A stretch of 5,660 nt of DNA from HGM04593 sp045630965 (GCA_045630965.1 JAZQTU010000027.1:1-5660), one strand, 5' to 3'; counted from the first letter of the stretch, positions 1 through 5,470 are shown. Numbers and translations are program-made. The notes: generated by a model from the sequence alone, not told the origin.

Positions 1-60
1 GCTGTTATTGTTTGGGTTAAATACAAGATTTACAATCAGATAAAAGAGATAAAGAGGTAG
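1..60 (+). CDS. 3' end of an unidentified protein gene (partial)
   Basis: Frame 1 is open from the window edge to a TAG stop at 58-60 and reads 19 residues, beginning AVIVWVKYKIYN and ending KEIKR. A hydrophobic stretch (AVIVWV) followed by a Lys/Arg-rich tail would fit a small membrane protein ending in the cytoplasm, but 19 residues are too few to name a family. The final G of the stop codon is also the first base of the tRNA-like gene that follows, so the two are probably on one transcript. The reading could be chance, since an open frame of this length is not rare. Confidence 0.45.
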   Translation, partial: AVIVWVKYKIYNQIKEIKR

Positions 61-138
61 CTCGAATGGTGGATTCGGTGGTGACTTAAAATCCTTTGGC
101 ATTTAAACGCCGTGCGGGTTCAAGTCCCGCTTCGAGTA
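60..138 (+). tRNA. tRNA-Leu(UAA)-like gene with a truncated D arm (possible pseudo-tRNA)
   Basis: The acceptor strands GCTCGAA (60-66) and TTCGAGT (131-137) pair over 7 bp, with one G-U at the first pair. The T arm is perfect: GCGGG (114-118), loop TTCAAGT, CCCGC (126-130). The anticodon loop CTTAAAA (85-91) gives anticodon TAA, which reads UUA (Leu). A long variable arm is present (97-100 with 109-112), as expected of a class II Leu tRNA. The discriminator is A138; CCA is not encoded, which is common in this phylum. The odd part is 69-84. After GTGG and a seven-base D-loop-like stretch (ATTCGGT), the D-stem 3' strand is missing, about 7 bases short of E. coli tRNA-Leu(UAA). The anticodon stem 80-84/92-96 has only two Watson-Crick pairs, two G-U pairs and a mismatch. 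Identity as Leu-UAA is clear; function is doubtful. Confidence 0.8.
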
Positions 139-147
139 CTGAAACAA

Positions 148-193
148 GATAATCCCTTGTAAGACAATCTCTTGCGAGGGGTTATTCGTTTTT
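148..193 (+). terminator. Rho-independent terminator after the tRNA-Leu-like gene
   Basis: An uninterrupted stem of 16 bp forms between 149-164 and 170-185, including a few G-T wobbles, with a five-base loop CAATC (165-169). The run TTTTT at 189-193 follows closely. It lies 10 bases after the tRNA-like gene and fits termination of the transcript carrying the partial gene and the tRNA. Confidence 0.8.
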
Positions 194-206
194 ACAATCG
201 GGCAAT

Positions 207-424
207 AAGTTGCTTAACGACATGAGAAGACAAAGCCAACCCATCATCCAAAAATCAATATTGCTACTGTACGTGAATATGACTACCAGGTAGCGCAACA
301 GAATGAGGAAGAGCTGTTCCAGTTAAGTTTCAGCTATGATGCAATGGCGGTTGTGAGAAAGATGAAACAGATTGTTCCTGAGTTCAAAAGCCAACATTCA
401 CAATACGAAATACTCGATAAGTAA
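207..424 (+). pseudogene. C-terminal remnant of a CapD/WbpM-like nucleotide-sugar 4,6-dehydratase/epimerase
   Basis: From 233 to the TAA at 422-424 one frame is open. It reads KPTHHPKINIATVREYDYQ, a middle part rich in Q and E, then VVRKMKQIVPEF and a final ILDK. From family knowledge, the THHPKI..VREY and IVPEFKS...LDK segments resemble the C-terminal tail of the long CapD/WbpM-type proteins (UDP-GlcNAc 4,6-dehydratase/epimerase, capsule and O-antigen synthesis). The same frame is closed upstream by TAA at 215-217. A different frame (207-232) reads KLLNDMRRQ, resembling the segment just upstream in such proteins, which points to a frameshift near 232. No NAD-binding or catalytic region is present, and the transcript terminator lies just upstream. 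I read it as a decayed 3' end left by deletion or rearrangement, not as an expressed gene. The family name comes from memory of the tail sequence. Confidence 0.7.
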
Positions 425-449
425 GAAATCCTTGTTTCTTATCATTTTT
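422..449 (+). terminator. Weak hairpin with T-run between the capD remnant and the lolD-like gene
   Basis: TAAGAAA (422-428) pairs with TTTCTTA (435-441) around a six-base loop, and TTTTT lies at 445-449. The stem starts on the stop codon of the remnant gene, and the T-run overlaps the last codons of the opposing lolD-like gene. The stem is short and AT-rich and there are three bases before the T-run, so this is only a candidate. Confidence 0.3.
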
Positions 450-1098
450 CATCGATTACGCCATCGACCATTCTGATAGTCCTGTCTGTCAGCGATGCCA
501 GATTCTCATCATGGGTTACAACAATGAATGTCTGCCCGAACTTGTCACGCAAGTCAAAGAAGAGTTTGTGCAATTCATCCTTATTCCTGCTGTCAAGGCT
601 ACCTGACGGTTCATCAGCAAGCACCACATCGGGGCGGTTTATAAGAGCTCTTGCCACCGCTATGCGTTGGTTTTCACCACCTGACATTTCTGAGGGCTTG
701 TGTCCAGCCCTGTCTTCAAGGTTCATAATTCTCAACAGTTCAAGCGCATCTTTTTCAGCCTCTTTACGTTCACGTCCTGCAACAAGAGCCGGTATGACGA
801 CATTCTCGAGTGCTGTGAATTCCGGGAGCAACTGATGGAACTGAAAGACAAACCCTATATGTTTGTTACGGAAAGCTGCCAATCTCTTACTGTTCAAGCG
901 AGACAGGTCCTCTCCATTAAAATATATCTTGCCTCCGTCAGGCTTGTCAAGTGTACCTATGAGTTGCAACAGGGTTGTTTTGCCGGCTCCACTAGGGCCT
1001 ACAATGCTTATAACCTCCCCTTTACGCACCTCAAGGTCTACCCCTTTAAGCACCTGAAGATTACCGAACTTTTTTGTAAGGTTCTCAATCCTTATCAT
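442..1098 (-). CDS. lolD: LolD-like ABC transporter ATP-binding protein
   Basis: This is a 218-residue ATPase of the LolD/MacB class. It would power extraction of lipoproteins from the inner membrane, or a related export task, from the cytoplasmic face. Visible motifs are Walker A GPSGAGKTT (34-42), Q-loop Gln86 within FVFQFHQLLPEFTALENV (the hallmark of LolD-type ATPases), signature MSGGENQR (138-145), Walker B VVLADEP (158-164), D-loop SGSLD (165-169) and H-loop His196. Length is close to the usual 220-230. I chose the ATG at 1098 rather than the upstream in-frame ATG at 1131, because MIRIENLTKKFG is the normal family beginning and the ATG overlaps the tcdA stop as ATGA, which suggests translational coupling. 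No permease (LolC/E or FtsX-like) is encoded nearby, so the partner must lie elsewhere. Assignment to LolD rather than another MacB-type ATPase is likely but not certain. Confidence 0.85.
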   Translation of the reverse strand: MIRIENLTKKFGNLQVLKGVDLEVRKGEVISIVGPSGAGKTTLLQLIGTLDKPDGGKIYFNGEDLSRLNSKRLAAFRNKHIGFVFQFHQLLPEFTALENVVIPALVAGRERKEAEKDALELLRIMNLEDRAGHKPSEMSGGENQRIAVARALINRPDVVLADEPSGSLDSRNKDELHKLFFDLRDKFGQTFIVVTHDENLASLTDRTIRMVDGVIDEK

Positions 1099-1802
1099 AT
1101 CTCTTTTATTACATATTCTGCCATATAGCAACCGAAAGTTGCTGTAAAGTACGCCAATGAACCTATTATAGGCTTTCCGCCATTAGGATTGGGGCGAATT
1201 GCATCCTTACGCGGCTGCTCATTGCTGTACACTACAGGCAATTTATATTTTCCGCGCCAATCACGTAACAGGCGTCGAACATTTTTTGCCAACGTGCAAT
1301 GTTCACTCTTCCACAGGTCACCGATACGTATGTCGGCAAGATTTGCTTTTGCACCAGCCCCCATACTTGAAATAATCTTCACATCATTTTCCCAGCAGGC
1401 CCTTATCAATGCTCCTTTAGGCTCAAGAGTGTCAATTGCATCAACAACAAAATCAATACCTCCCTCTTTTATCAACGGTAGCACATTATCGACATCAATA
1501 AACATCTGTTTCACGCAAACGTTTACTGAAGGATTTATCGCACGCATACGTTCTGCTACAACATCACACTTGGGTTTTCCTACAGTGCTTGCCAATGCCG
1601 GCATCTGACGGTTGATATTGGTAACATCAACCACATCGGCATCAATTATTGTAAACGCACCAACACCGGCACGACACAGCATTTCTGCAGCCCAAGAGCC
1701 TACGCCCCCAAGACCGACAACAAGAATATGCGCCCCAGCGAGCCTTCTCTGTTTCTCCTCACCAAGCAACAACTCACCGCGCTGCAACCAATTATCTGCC
1801 AT
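1095..1802 (-). CDS. tcdA: tRNA threonylcarbamoyladenosine dehydratase (TcdA/CsdL, ThiF/HesA/E1-like family)
   Basis: TcdA uses ATP to dehydrate t6A37 to cyclic ct6A in tRNAs that read ANN codons. The 235-residue protein shows the E1-like nucleotide-binding loop GLGGVGS (30-36), an acidic residue at the end of the next strand (DAD, 54-56), NINRQ (62-66) and DAIDT (121-125). It also has SSMGAGAK (145-152), typical of the TcdA group, and an aromatic C-terminal tail ending EYVIKEI. E. coli TcdA is about 268 residues; to my recollection Bacteroidales forms are this shorter length. No C-terminal ubiquitin-like partner, rhodanese or ThiS gene is nearby, which argues against ThiF or MoeB. I prefer the ATG at 1802 (MADNWLQR, matching the family start) over the in-frame ATG at 1814. 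The stop overlaps the lolD start by four bases, so the two form an operon. Confidence 0.87.
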   Translation of the reverse strand: MADNWLQRGELLLGEEKQRRLAGAHILVVGLGGVGSWAAEMLCRAGVGAFTIIDADVVDVTNINRQMPALASTVGKPKCDVVAERMRAINPSVNVCVKQMFIDVDNVLPLIKEGGIDFVVDAIDTLEPKGALIRACWENDVKIISSMGAGAKANLADIRIGDLWKSEHCTLAKNVRRLLRDWRGKYKLPVVYSNEQPRKDAIRPNPNGGKPIIGSLAYFTATFGCYMAEYVIKEI

Positions 1803-1843
1803 AAAACATATCATTATGGCACCGAATGTGCCGTTTCTGACTG

Positions 1844-1851
1844 CTAAAGTA
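1844..1851 (-). promoter_or_regulatory. Possible -7 element of the tcdA-lolD operon
   Basis: Read on the minus strand, the bases are TACTTTAG, one mismatch from the Bacteroidetes -7 consensus TAnnTTTG. It is preceded by a T-rich stretch and lies about 40 bases before the tcdA start. No TTTG-like -33 element is visible at the expected spacing, so support is weak. Confidence 0.3.
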
Positions 1852-1894
1852 CAAAAAAATAGCCACTACGGTATATAAATATCTAATTTTTAAG

Positions 1895-1902
1895 TAATTT
1901 TG
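1895..1902 (+). promoter_or_regulatory. Predicted -7 promoter element of asd
   Basis: TAATTTTG matches the Bacteroidetes -7 consensus TAnnTTTG exactly and sits in an AT-rich stretch 69 bases upstream of the asd start. A clear -33 TTTG is not seen. Transcription would begin around 1908-1910, giving a leader of about 60 bases. Confidence 0.5.
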
Positions 1903-1910
1903 CACTCAAA

Positions 1911-1939
1911 TGCAATGCATGTTCAACAACATGCTTGCA
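1911..1939 (+). promoter_or_regulatory. Stem-loop at the 5' end of the predicted asd leader
   Basis: TGCAA (1911-1915) pairs with TTGCA (1935-1939), and GCATGTT (1917-1923) pairs with AACATGC (1928-1934). The loop is CAAC and there is a single bulged T at 1916, giving 12 pairs in all. It has no T-run, so it is not an intrinsic terminator. It would start almost at the predicted transcription start and could protect the mRNA 5' end. As DNA, the inverted repeat could also bind a dimeric protein. Confidence 0.45.
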
Positions 1940-1971
1940 AATGATTTTGTATTTTAACCAACAAGATAAAA

Positions 1972-2979
1972 ATGAAAATAGCAATTGTAGGAGTCAGCGG
2001 GGCGGTAGGACAGGAGTTCCTTCGCGTTCTTGACGAGAGAAATTTCCCAATTGACGAACTTGTACTCTTTGGTTCAGCCCGCAGTGCAGGTCAGGTATAC
2101 AACTTCCGTGGCGTGGATTATATTGTCAAGGAGTTGAAACACAACGACGACTTCATGGGCATTGATTACGCATTTGTGTCAGCCGGTGGTAGTGTATCTA
2201 AGGAATATGCCGACACTATAACTAAACACGGCACAGTAATGATTGATAACTCAAGCGCATTCCGCATGGACAGCGATGTGCCATTGGTAGTTCCCGAAGT
2301 GAACCCAACCGATGCATACAACCGCCCACGCAACATCATTGCCAACCCCAACTGTACAACAATACAGATGGTTGTAGCGCTCAAGGCTATTGAGAACCTC
2401 TCACACATCAAACGAGTACACTCATCAACATACCAGGCAGCCAGCGGTGCCGGTGCAGCTGCAATGGCTGAACTTTACGAGCAGTACCGTCAGGTTCTTG
2501 CAGGCGAAGAGCCAACAGTAGAGAAGTTTGCATACCAGTTGGCATTCAACGTAATTCCACAGATTGATGTCTTCACTGAGAACGGATACACCAAAGAGGA
2601 GATGAAGATGTACAATGAGACACGCAAGATTATGCACAGCGACATCGAAGTAGGTGCACAGTGCGTACGAGTACCGGCGTTGCGCTCACACTCACAGTCA
2701 TTGTGGATTGAAACAGAGCGTCCTTTGACTGTTGAAGAGGTACGTTGTGCCATTGCAGAGGGCGAAGGTCTCATCCTCATGGATAACCCCGAAGAGAAGG
2801 TATACCCAATGCCACTGTTCCTCGCAGGTCAGGATCCTGTATATGTAGGACGTATCCGCAAGGACATCACAAACCCGAATGGAATCCTTATGTGGATTGT
2901 AGGTGACCAGATAAAGAAAGGTGCTGCCCTCAATGCAGTACAGATTGCAGAGTATCTTATTGCACACCCACAGAAGTAA
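1972..2979 (+). CDS. asd: Aspartate-semialdehyde dehydrogenase
   Basis: The enzyme reduces L-aspartyl 4-phosphate with NADPH to L-aspartate 4-semialdehyde, the branch point to lysine/diaminopimelate, threonine and methionine, in the cytoplasm. The 335-residue protein is the usual length. Visible features are the Rossmann loop GVSGAVGQEFLRVL (7-20), NSSAFRMD (93-100, with the phosphate-contacting Arg98), catalytic Cys128 in NPNCTT (125-130), YQAASGAGAAAM (154-165) and the catalytic His240 in RVPALRSHSQS (233-243). The NADP-domain C-terminal helix follows GAALNAVQIAEYLI. The ATG at 1972 is preceded by an A-rich stretch (GATAAAA) rather than a Shine-Dalgarno, usual for Bacteroidetes. No lysC or dapA gene is adjacent. 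It appears monocistronic: its own promoter lies upstream and a strong terminator follows. There is no lysine-riboswitch-sized leader. Confidence 0.96.
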   Translation: MKIAIVGVSGAVGQEFLRVLDERNFPIDELVLFGSARSAGQVYNFRGVDYIVKELKHNDDFMGIDYAFVSAGGSVSKEYADTITKHGTVMIDNSSAFRMDSDVPLVVPEVNPTDAYNRPRNIIANPNCTTIQMVVALKAIENLSHIKRVHSSTYQAASGAGAAAMAELYEQYRQVLAGEEPTVEKFAYQLAFNVIPQIDVFTENGYTKEEMKMYNETRKIMHSDIEVGAQCVRVPALRSHSQSLWIETERPLTVEEVRCAIAEGEGLILMDNPEEKVYPMPLFLAGQDPVYVGRIRKDITNPNGILMWIVGDQIKKGAALNAVQIAEYLIAHPQK

Positions 2980-2993
2980 TTTCCCATTAAAAT

Positions 2994-3031
2994 AAAAATG
3001 TCTCACTTCATTACGAAGTGAGACATTTTTT
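2994..3031. terminator. Bidirectional terminator between asd and rsgA
   Basis: The arms 2994-3009 and 3015-3030 are a perfect 16-bp inverted repeat (core ATGTCTCACTTC) with the five-base loop ATTAC. The A5 at the left and T6 at the right place a U-tract after the stem on either strand, so one hairpin can end both convergent transcripts. It starts 14 bases after the asd stop and ends 2 bases before the rsgA stop. Confidence 0.92.
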
Positions 3032-3032
3032 A

Positions 3033-3965
3033 TTATTCTGAAGCTCTGTATTTCCCCTCCTCCTTGTCTTCCAGCATACTCAAGTAGGACTGGTAGCGCG
3101 ATGGGGCAATCTCGCCCTTTTCAAGCGCTTCAAGGACAGCACACCCGGGTTCATGCGTGTGGGTACAGTTGCCGTAACGGCAATCCTTGGATAGTTCAAA
3201 GAACTCTACAAAGTAGTGCGAAATCTCTTCTACCTCCATGTCATACGTACCAAAGCCCTTCACACCGGGGGTGTCTACAATATAGCTGTCAGGCATAAAC
3301 TCGAACATTTCGGTATATGTTGTTGTATGCATTCCTGTATCGTGAGTCTTTGAGATTTCGCCTGTCTTGGCAGCGATTTCCGGAGCAACGGCATTTACAA
3401 GGCTCGACTTACCTACACCCGAATTACCGGCTAGCAACGATACCTTGCCGCACATCATCTCCTTAAGCGCATCAATTCCTTCGCCAGCAGCAGCGCTGGT
3501 ATGCAAGCAACTGTATCCAATACTTTCGTATAACGCTGTAAGATAGTTCAGTTCCTCGATTTCAGCATCATTGTAAAGGTCTGTCTTGTTGAAAACAAGC
3601 ACAACCGGAACACGATATGCTTCGGCAGAAGCCAGAAAACGGTCGATGAACGTAGTGGCCGTAGCAGGGTGACTTATCGTCACTACAAGAAAACATAAAT
3701 CAAGATTGGCTGCAAGTATATGCGACTGCTTTGATAAATTTGAAGCCTTACGTACAATGTAGTTCTTGCGTTCAAGGATATCAACAATATATGCTGTACC
3801 GTCCTCACGCATGTCAAACATCACATGGTCACCCACAGCAACCGGATTGGTACTTCTTATGCCCTTAAGACGGAAGTTACCCTTAACCCTGCAGTCAACA
3901 AGCGTACCATCAACAGCACGCACGCCATACACACTTCCTGAACTCCTGATAACAGTTCCCTGCAC
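3033..3965 (-). CDS. rsgA: Ribosome small subunit-dependent GTPase A
   Basis: RsgA (YjeQ/YloQ) is a circularly permuted GTPase that checks late 30S subunit maturation. The 310-residue protein has an N-terminal OB-fold (about 1-70, GTVIRSSGSVYGV...VAVGDHV). It continues with the permuted G motifs in order: G4 NKTD (126-129), G5 TSA (156-158), P-loop GNSGVGKSS (180-188), switch GMHTTT (211-216) and G3 DTPG (231-234). The C-terminal zinc knuckle is Cys262, Cys267, His269 and Cys275 in DCRYGNCTHTHEPGC. All key residues are present. The start codon is GTG at 3965. An in-frame TAG lies two codons upstream, and MQGTVIRSSGS matches the family's normal beginning. It lies 11 bases downstream of frr, without a terminator between, so the two are co-transcribed. 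Confidence 0.95.
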   Translation of the reverse strand: MQGTVIRSSGSVYGVRAVDGTLVDCRVKGNFRLKGIRSTNPVAVGDHVMFDMREDGTAYIVDILERKNYIVRKASNLSKQSHILAANLDLCFLVVTISHPATATTFIDRFLASAEAYRVPVVLVFNKTDLYNDAEIEELNYLTALYESIGYSCLHTSAAAGEGIDALKEMMCGKVSLLAGNSGVGKSSLVNAVAPEIAAKTGEISKTHDTGMHTTTYTEMFEFMPDSYIVDTPGVKGFGTYDMEVEEISHYFVEFFELSKDCRYGNCTHTHEPGCAVLEALEKGEIAPSRYQSYLSMLEDKEEGKYRASE

Positions 3966-3976
3966 CCTCTACGTTT

Positions 3977-4537
3977 TTATACAGTCATGATTTCCTTTTC
4001 CTTCGCTGCGAAAATCTCCTCGGCTTTCTTTATATACTTGTCGTGGATCTTCTGCAAGCTCTCCTCACCGTCCTTTGCTACATCTTCAGGAGTACCGTCC
4101 TTAACCGATTTCTTCAAGGTATCGATACCGTCTCTACGAGCATTACGGATACTTATCTTTGCTGTCTCAAGCTCATGTGAGCACTGCTTTACCAGGTCCT
4201 TACGACGCTCTCCTGTCAAAGGAGGAATTGCAATAATGATAACCTCTCCATTGTTTGCCGGCATAATACCTACAGGAGAGTCGATAATAGCCTTTTCAAT
4301 AGGCGCAATCATATTCTTGTCCCAAGGTTTGATGGCGATGGTACGCAAGTCGGGAGTGGTAATTGTTGCAACATTGTTCAAAGGCATCTCCGAACCATAT
4401 GAACTTACTCTCACACAGTCAAGGATGTGTATGTTGGCCTTACCTGCGCGTATATGCGAATACTCTTCTTCAAGGTGCATGACACTCATCTGCATCATCT
4501 CCTCAGCATCATTCAAACAAGCTTTTACGTCTATCAT
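3977..4537 (-). CDS. frr: Ribosome recycling factor
   Basis: With EF-G, Frr splits the post-termination ribosome into subunits. The 186-residue protein is the standard length of about 185. Domain I (helical bundle) comprises residues 1-29 and 106-186 and contains the conserved PPLTGERRKDLVK (105-117) and ISIRNARRD (128-136). Domain II (beta) spans about 31-104, including AGKANIHILD (31-40), the YGS..PLNNVATI turn (47-59) and the IKPWDK strand (69-74). The ATG at 4537 is the natural start (MIDVKACLNDAEE). In many bacteria pyrH (UMP kinase) sits just upstream; here it does not, and frr has its own predicted promoter at 4612-4640. The gene leads the frr-rsgA operon, coupling two ribosome-cycle factors. 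Confidence 0.96.
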   Translation of the reverse strand: MIDVKACLNDAEEMMQMSVMHLEEEYSHIRAGKANIHILDCVRVSSYGSEMPLNNVATITTPDLRTIAIKPWDKNMIAPIEKAIIDSPVGIMPANNGEVIIIAIPPLTGERRKDLVKQCSHELETAKISIRNARRDGIDTLKKSVKDGTPEDVAKDGEESLQKIHDKYIKKAEEIFAAKEKEIMTV

Positions 4538-4611
4538 ATTTCTTTAATTTAAGTTATTTCTATTTTACAAATGGTGTTCACAAACTGTGGACAGTAATTT
4601 TGCTGTTATCA

Positions 4612-4640
4612 CAAATGTAGTTATAATGAGCGAATTCAAA
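4612..4640 (-). promoter_or_regulatory. Predicted promoter of the frr-rsgA operon
   Basis: On the minus strand TTTG (4640-4637) is followed after 17 bases by TACATTTG (4619-4612). The second is an exact match to the Bacteroidetes -7 consensus; the spacing is slightly shorter than the usual 19-21. Transcription would start near 4605, leaving a leader of about 68 bases before frr. Confidence 0.55.
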
Positions 4641-4706
4641 CCTAGTTTTAAGTATTTTTAATAATTAAAAAATAAACCAGCTAAAATCTACTCTGTTTTT
4701 TATTTA

Positions 4707-4714
4707 TACTTTTG
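4707..4714 (+). promoter_or_regulatory. Predicted -7 promoter element of the DUF2007-like gene
   Basis: TACTTTTG matches TAnnTTTG exactly and lies within an AT-rich stretch 45 bases before the ATG at 4760. The upstream T-rich segment (4694-4705) has no perfect -33 TTTG. Together with the frr promoter it makes 4538-4759 a divergent promoter region. Confidence 0.55.
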
Positions 4715-4759
4715 CCATGTACAAAGTATAAATAACATCAACCCGTTAAAAATAGCTTT

Positions 4760-4993
4760 ATGCACAACAGCAATGAGAAACTCGTGGAGGTTTTTGCAGG
4801 AACCCTATGGCAAGCCGAAGTCATAAAAGGTATGCTCGAAAGCAACAATATAACGTGCACAGTGCTTAACGAAACTATCGGCGCTGTTACATCGCCTTAT
4901 TCTCCCACCGCCGGCGATTATATTGTCATGGTCAACGAAAGCGAGAGCAAGCGTGCTGCACAAATTATAGAAAAGAACTCAGCAAACCAATAA
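4760..4993 (+). CDS. Small DUF2007-like protein (putative signal-transducing protein)
   Basis: This 77-residue soluble protein reads LVEVFAGTLWQAEVIKGMLESNNI at residues 8-31, then a middle segment with NETIGAV and a Ser/Pro-rich turn. It ends with a strand DYIVMVNE (53-60) and helix SESKRAAQIIEKN (61-73). This beta-alpha-beta-beta-alpha layout, with V.VF.G..W.AE..K..LE near the N-terminus, is that of DUF2007 proteins, a ferredoxin-like fold sometimes related to the GlnB-like group. The biochemical role is unknown. There is no signal peptide or membrane segment. It is preceded by a good Bacteroidetes -7 element and an A-rich leader, and converges on the acidic protein gene 12 bases away, with no evident terminator between them. 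The family call rests on remembered pattern only. Confidence 0.8.
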   Translation: MHNSNEKLVEVFAGTLWQAEVIKGMLESNNITCTVLNETIGAVTSPYSPTAGDYIVMVNESESKRAAQIIEKNSANQ

Positions 4994-5005
4994 CACTGCA
5001 AGGTC

Positions 5006-5248
5006 TCAATAAGCAGAACCATCTTCAGCAGCCAAAGGAAGGGAGGTCTCATCATCATCATAACAACGGCCAATAACCTTTTCACCCTGAGACTGCAAGA
5101 GTTCATTGCGCAAGGCTATGAATTCATCAGCATCCTCCTGTGCCAAAGTGCTTCTTATCTCCTCATCGGAATAGAGCATCCCAGCCAGGCACTCCCCAAA
5201 GATTTCCATACCCCTTTCGGGATTATTCTCATTTACATTCATATCCAT
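5006..5248 (-). CDS. Small, strongly acidic protein of unknown function
   Basis: I do not recognise this 80-residue protein. It has 20 Asp/Glu against 5 Lys/Arg. Two likely helices cover about 11-26 (ERGMEIFGECLAGMLY) and 28-52 (DEEIRSTLAQEDADEF.ALRNELL), followed by an acidic loop-like tail with YDDDET (63-68). There is no signal peptide or membrane segment. Cysteines at 20 and 62 form no evident metal motif. In-frame starts are the ATG at 5248 and a second ATG two codons later (5242); either could be used. Support for a real gene is a well-formed Bacteroidetes promoter at 5294-5325, about 45 bases upstream, and an open frame filling the space up to the convergent neighbour. It could be a small regulatory or adaptor protein, but nothing here shows that. 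Confidence 0.65.
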   Translation of the reverse strand: MDMNVNENNPERGMEIFGECLAGMLYSDEEIRSTLAQEDADEFIALRNELLQSQGEKVIGRCYDDDETSLPLAAEDGSAY

Positions 5249-5293
5249 AATGCAAACAGCTTAAGTCAATAAAATTCTGCTTTTATTATAATG

Positions 5294-5325
5294 CAAATTT
5301 ATCACAGAAGCGCGTAAAAAACAAG
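5294..5325 (-). promoter_or_regulatory. Predicted promoter of the acidic small protein gene
   Basis: On the minus strand CTTG (5325-5322), one base from the -33 consensus TTTG, is followed after 20 bases by TAAATTTG (5301-5294), an exact TAnnTTTG -7 element. The predicted start is near 5287, with a leader of about 38 bases. Confidence 0.55.
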
Positions 5326-5470
5326 AGCCCCGATGCAAAAGTTAAAGCGTTCCTGAAAATGTAAGCATTTATATCTGAATTCAAAGCAACAATACGAGTA
5401 CGACCTGCATTACAAACAATATTTGCAGCACCACCGACCAGTATCAAAGAGGGAGATCAAAAACAATCAC
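5326..5470. other. Non-coding stretch with nothing recognised
   Basis: Between the promoter of the acidic protein gene and the repeat tract I find no open frame of useful length, no RNA gene and no convincing hairpin. It is a spacer between that gene and the end of the rRNA operon. Confidence 0.5.

Noticed and set aside
524..1128. Several plus-strand open frames opposite the lolD-like gene
   Set aside because: They are antisense to a clear ABC ATPase, have no leader or promoter signals and give no recognisable protein.
1189..1878. Plus-strand open frames opposite tcdA
   Set aside because: They are shadows of a well-supported gene, with low-complexity Ser/Thr/Ala-rich translations.
1895..1971. 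Lysine riboswitch or other metabolite riboswitch upstream of asd
   Set aside because: The whole leader is about 60-75 bases with one simple hairpin, far shorter than the lysine riboswitch and lacking a terminator stem.
2166..3006. Minus-strand open frames across asd
   Set aside because: Asd is unmistakable on the plus strand. One of these frames would also run through the terminator hairpin.
3987..4547. Long open frame on the plus strand across frr, the same length as frr itself
   Set aside because: It is the antisense shadow of frr. The minus-strand protein has full ribosome recycling factor motifs, while this one shows no recognisable domain.
4595..4602. Second TAATTTTG promoter-like element on the plus strand in the frr upstream region
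   Set aside because: It matches the -7 consensus but is 158 bases before the next plus-strand gene, has no -33 element and falls inside the predicted frr leader. TACTTTTG at 4707 is better placed.
4918..5106. Minus-strand 62-codon frame overlapping the ends of both small genes
   Set aside because: It overlaps two better-supported genes and its translation is methionine/leucine-rich without a leader signal.
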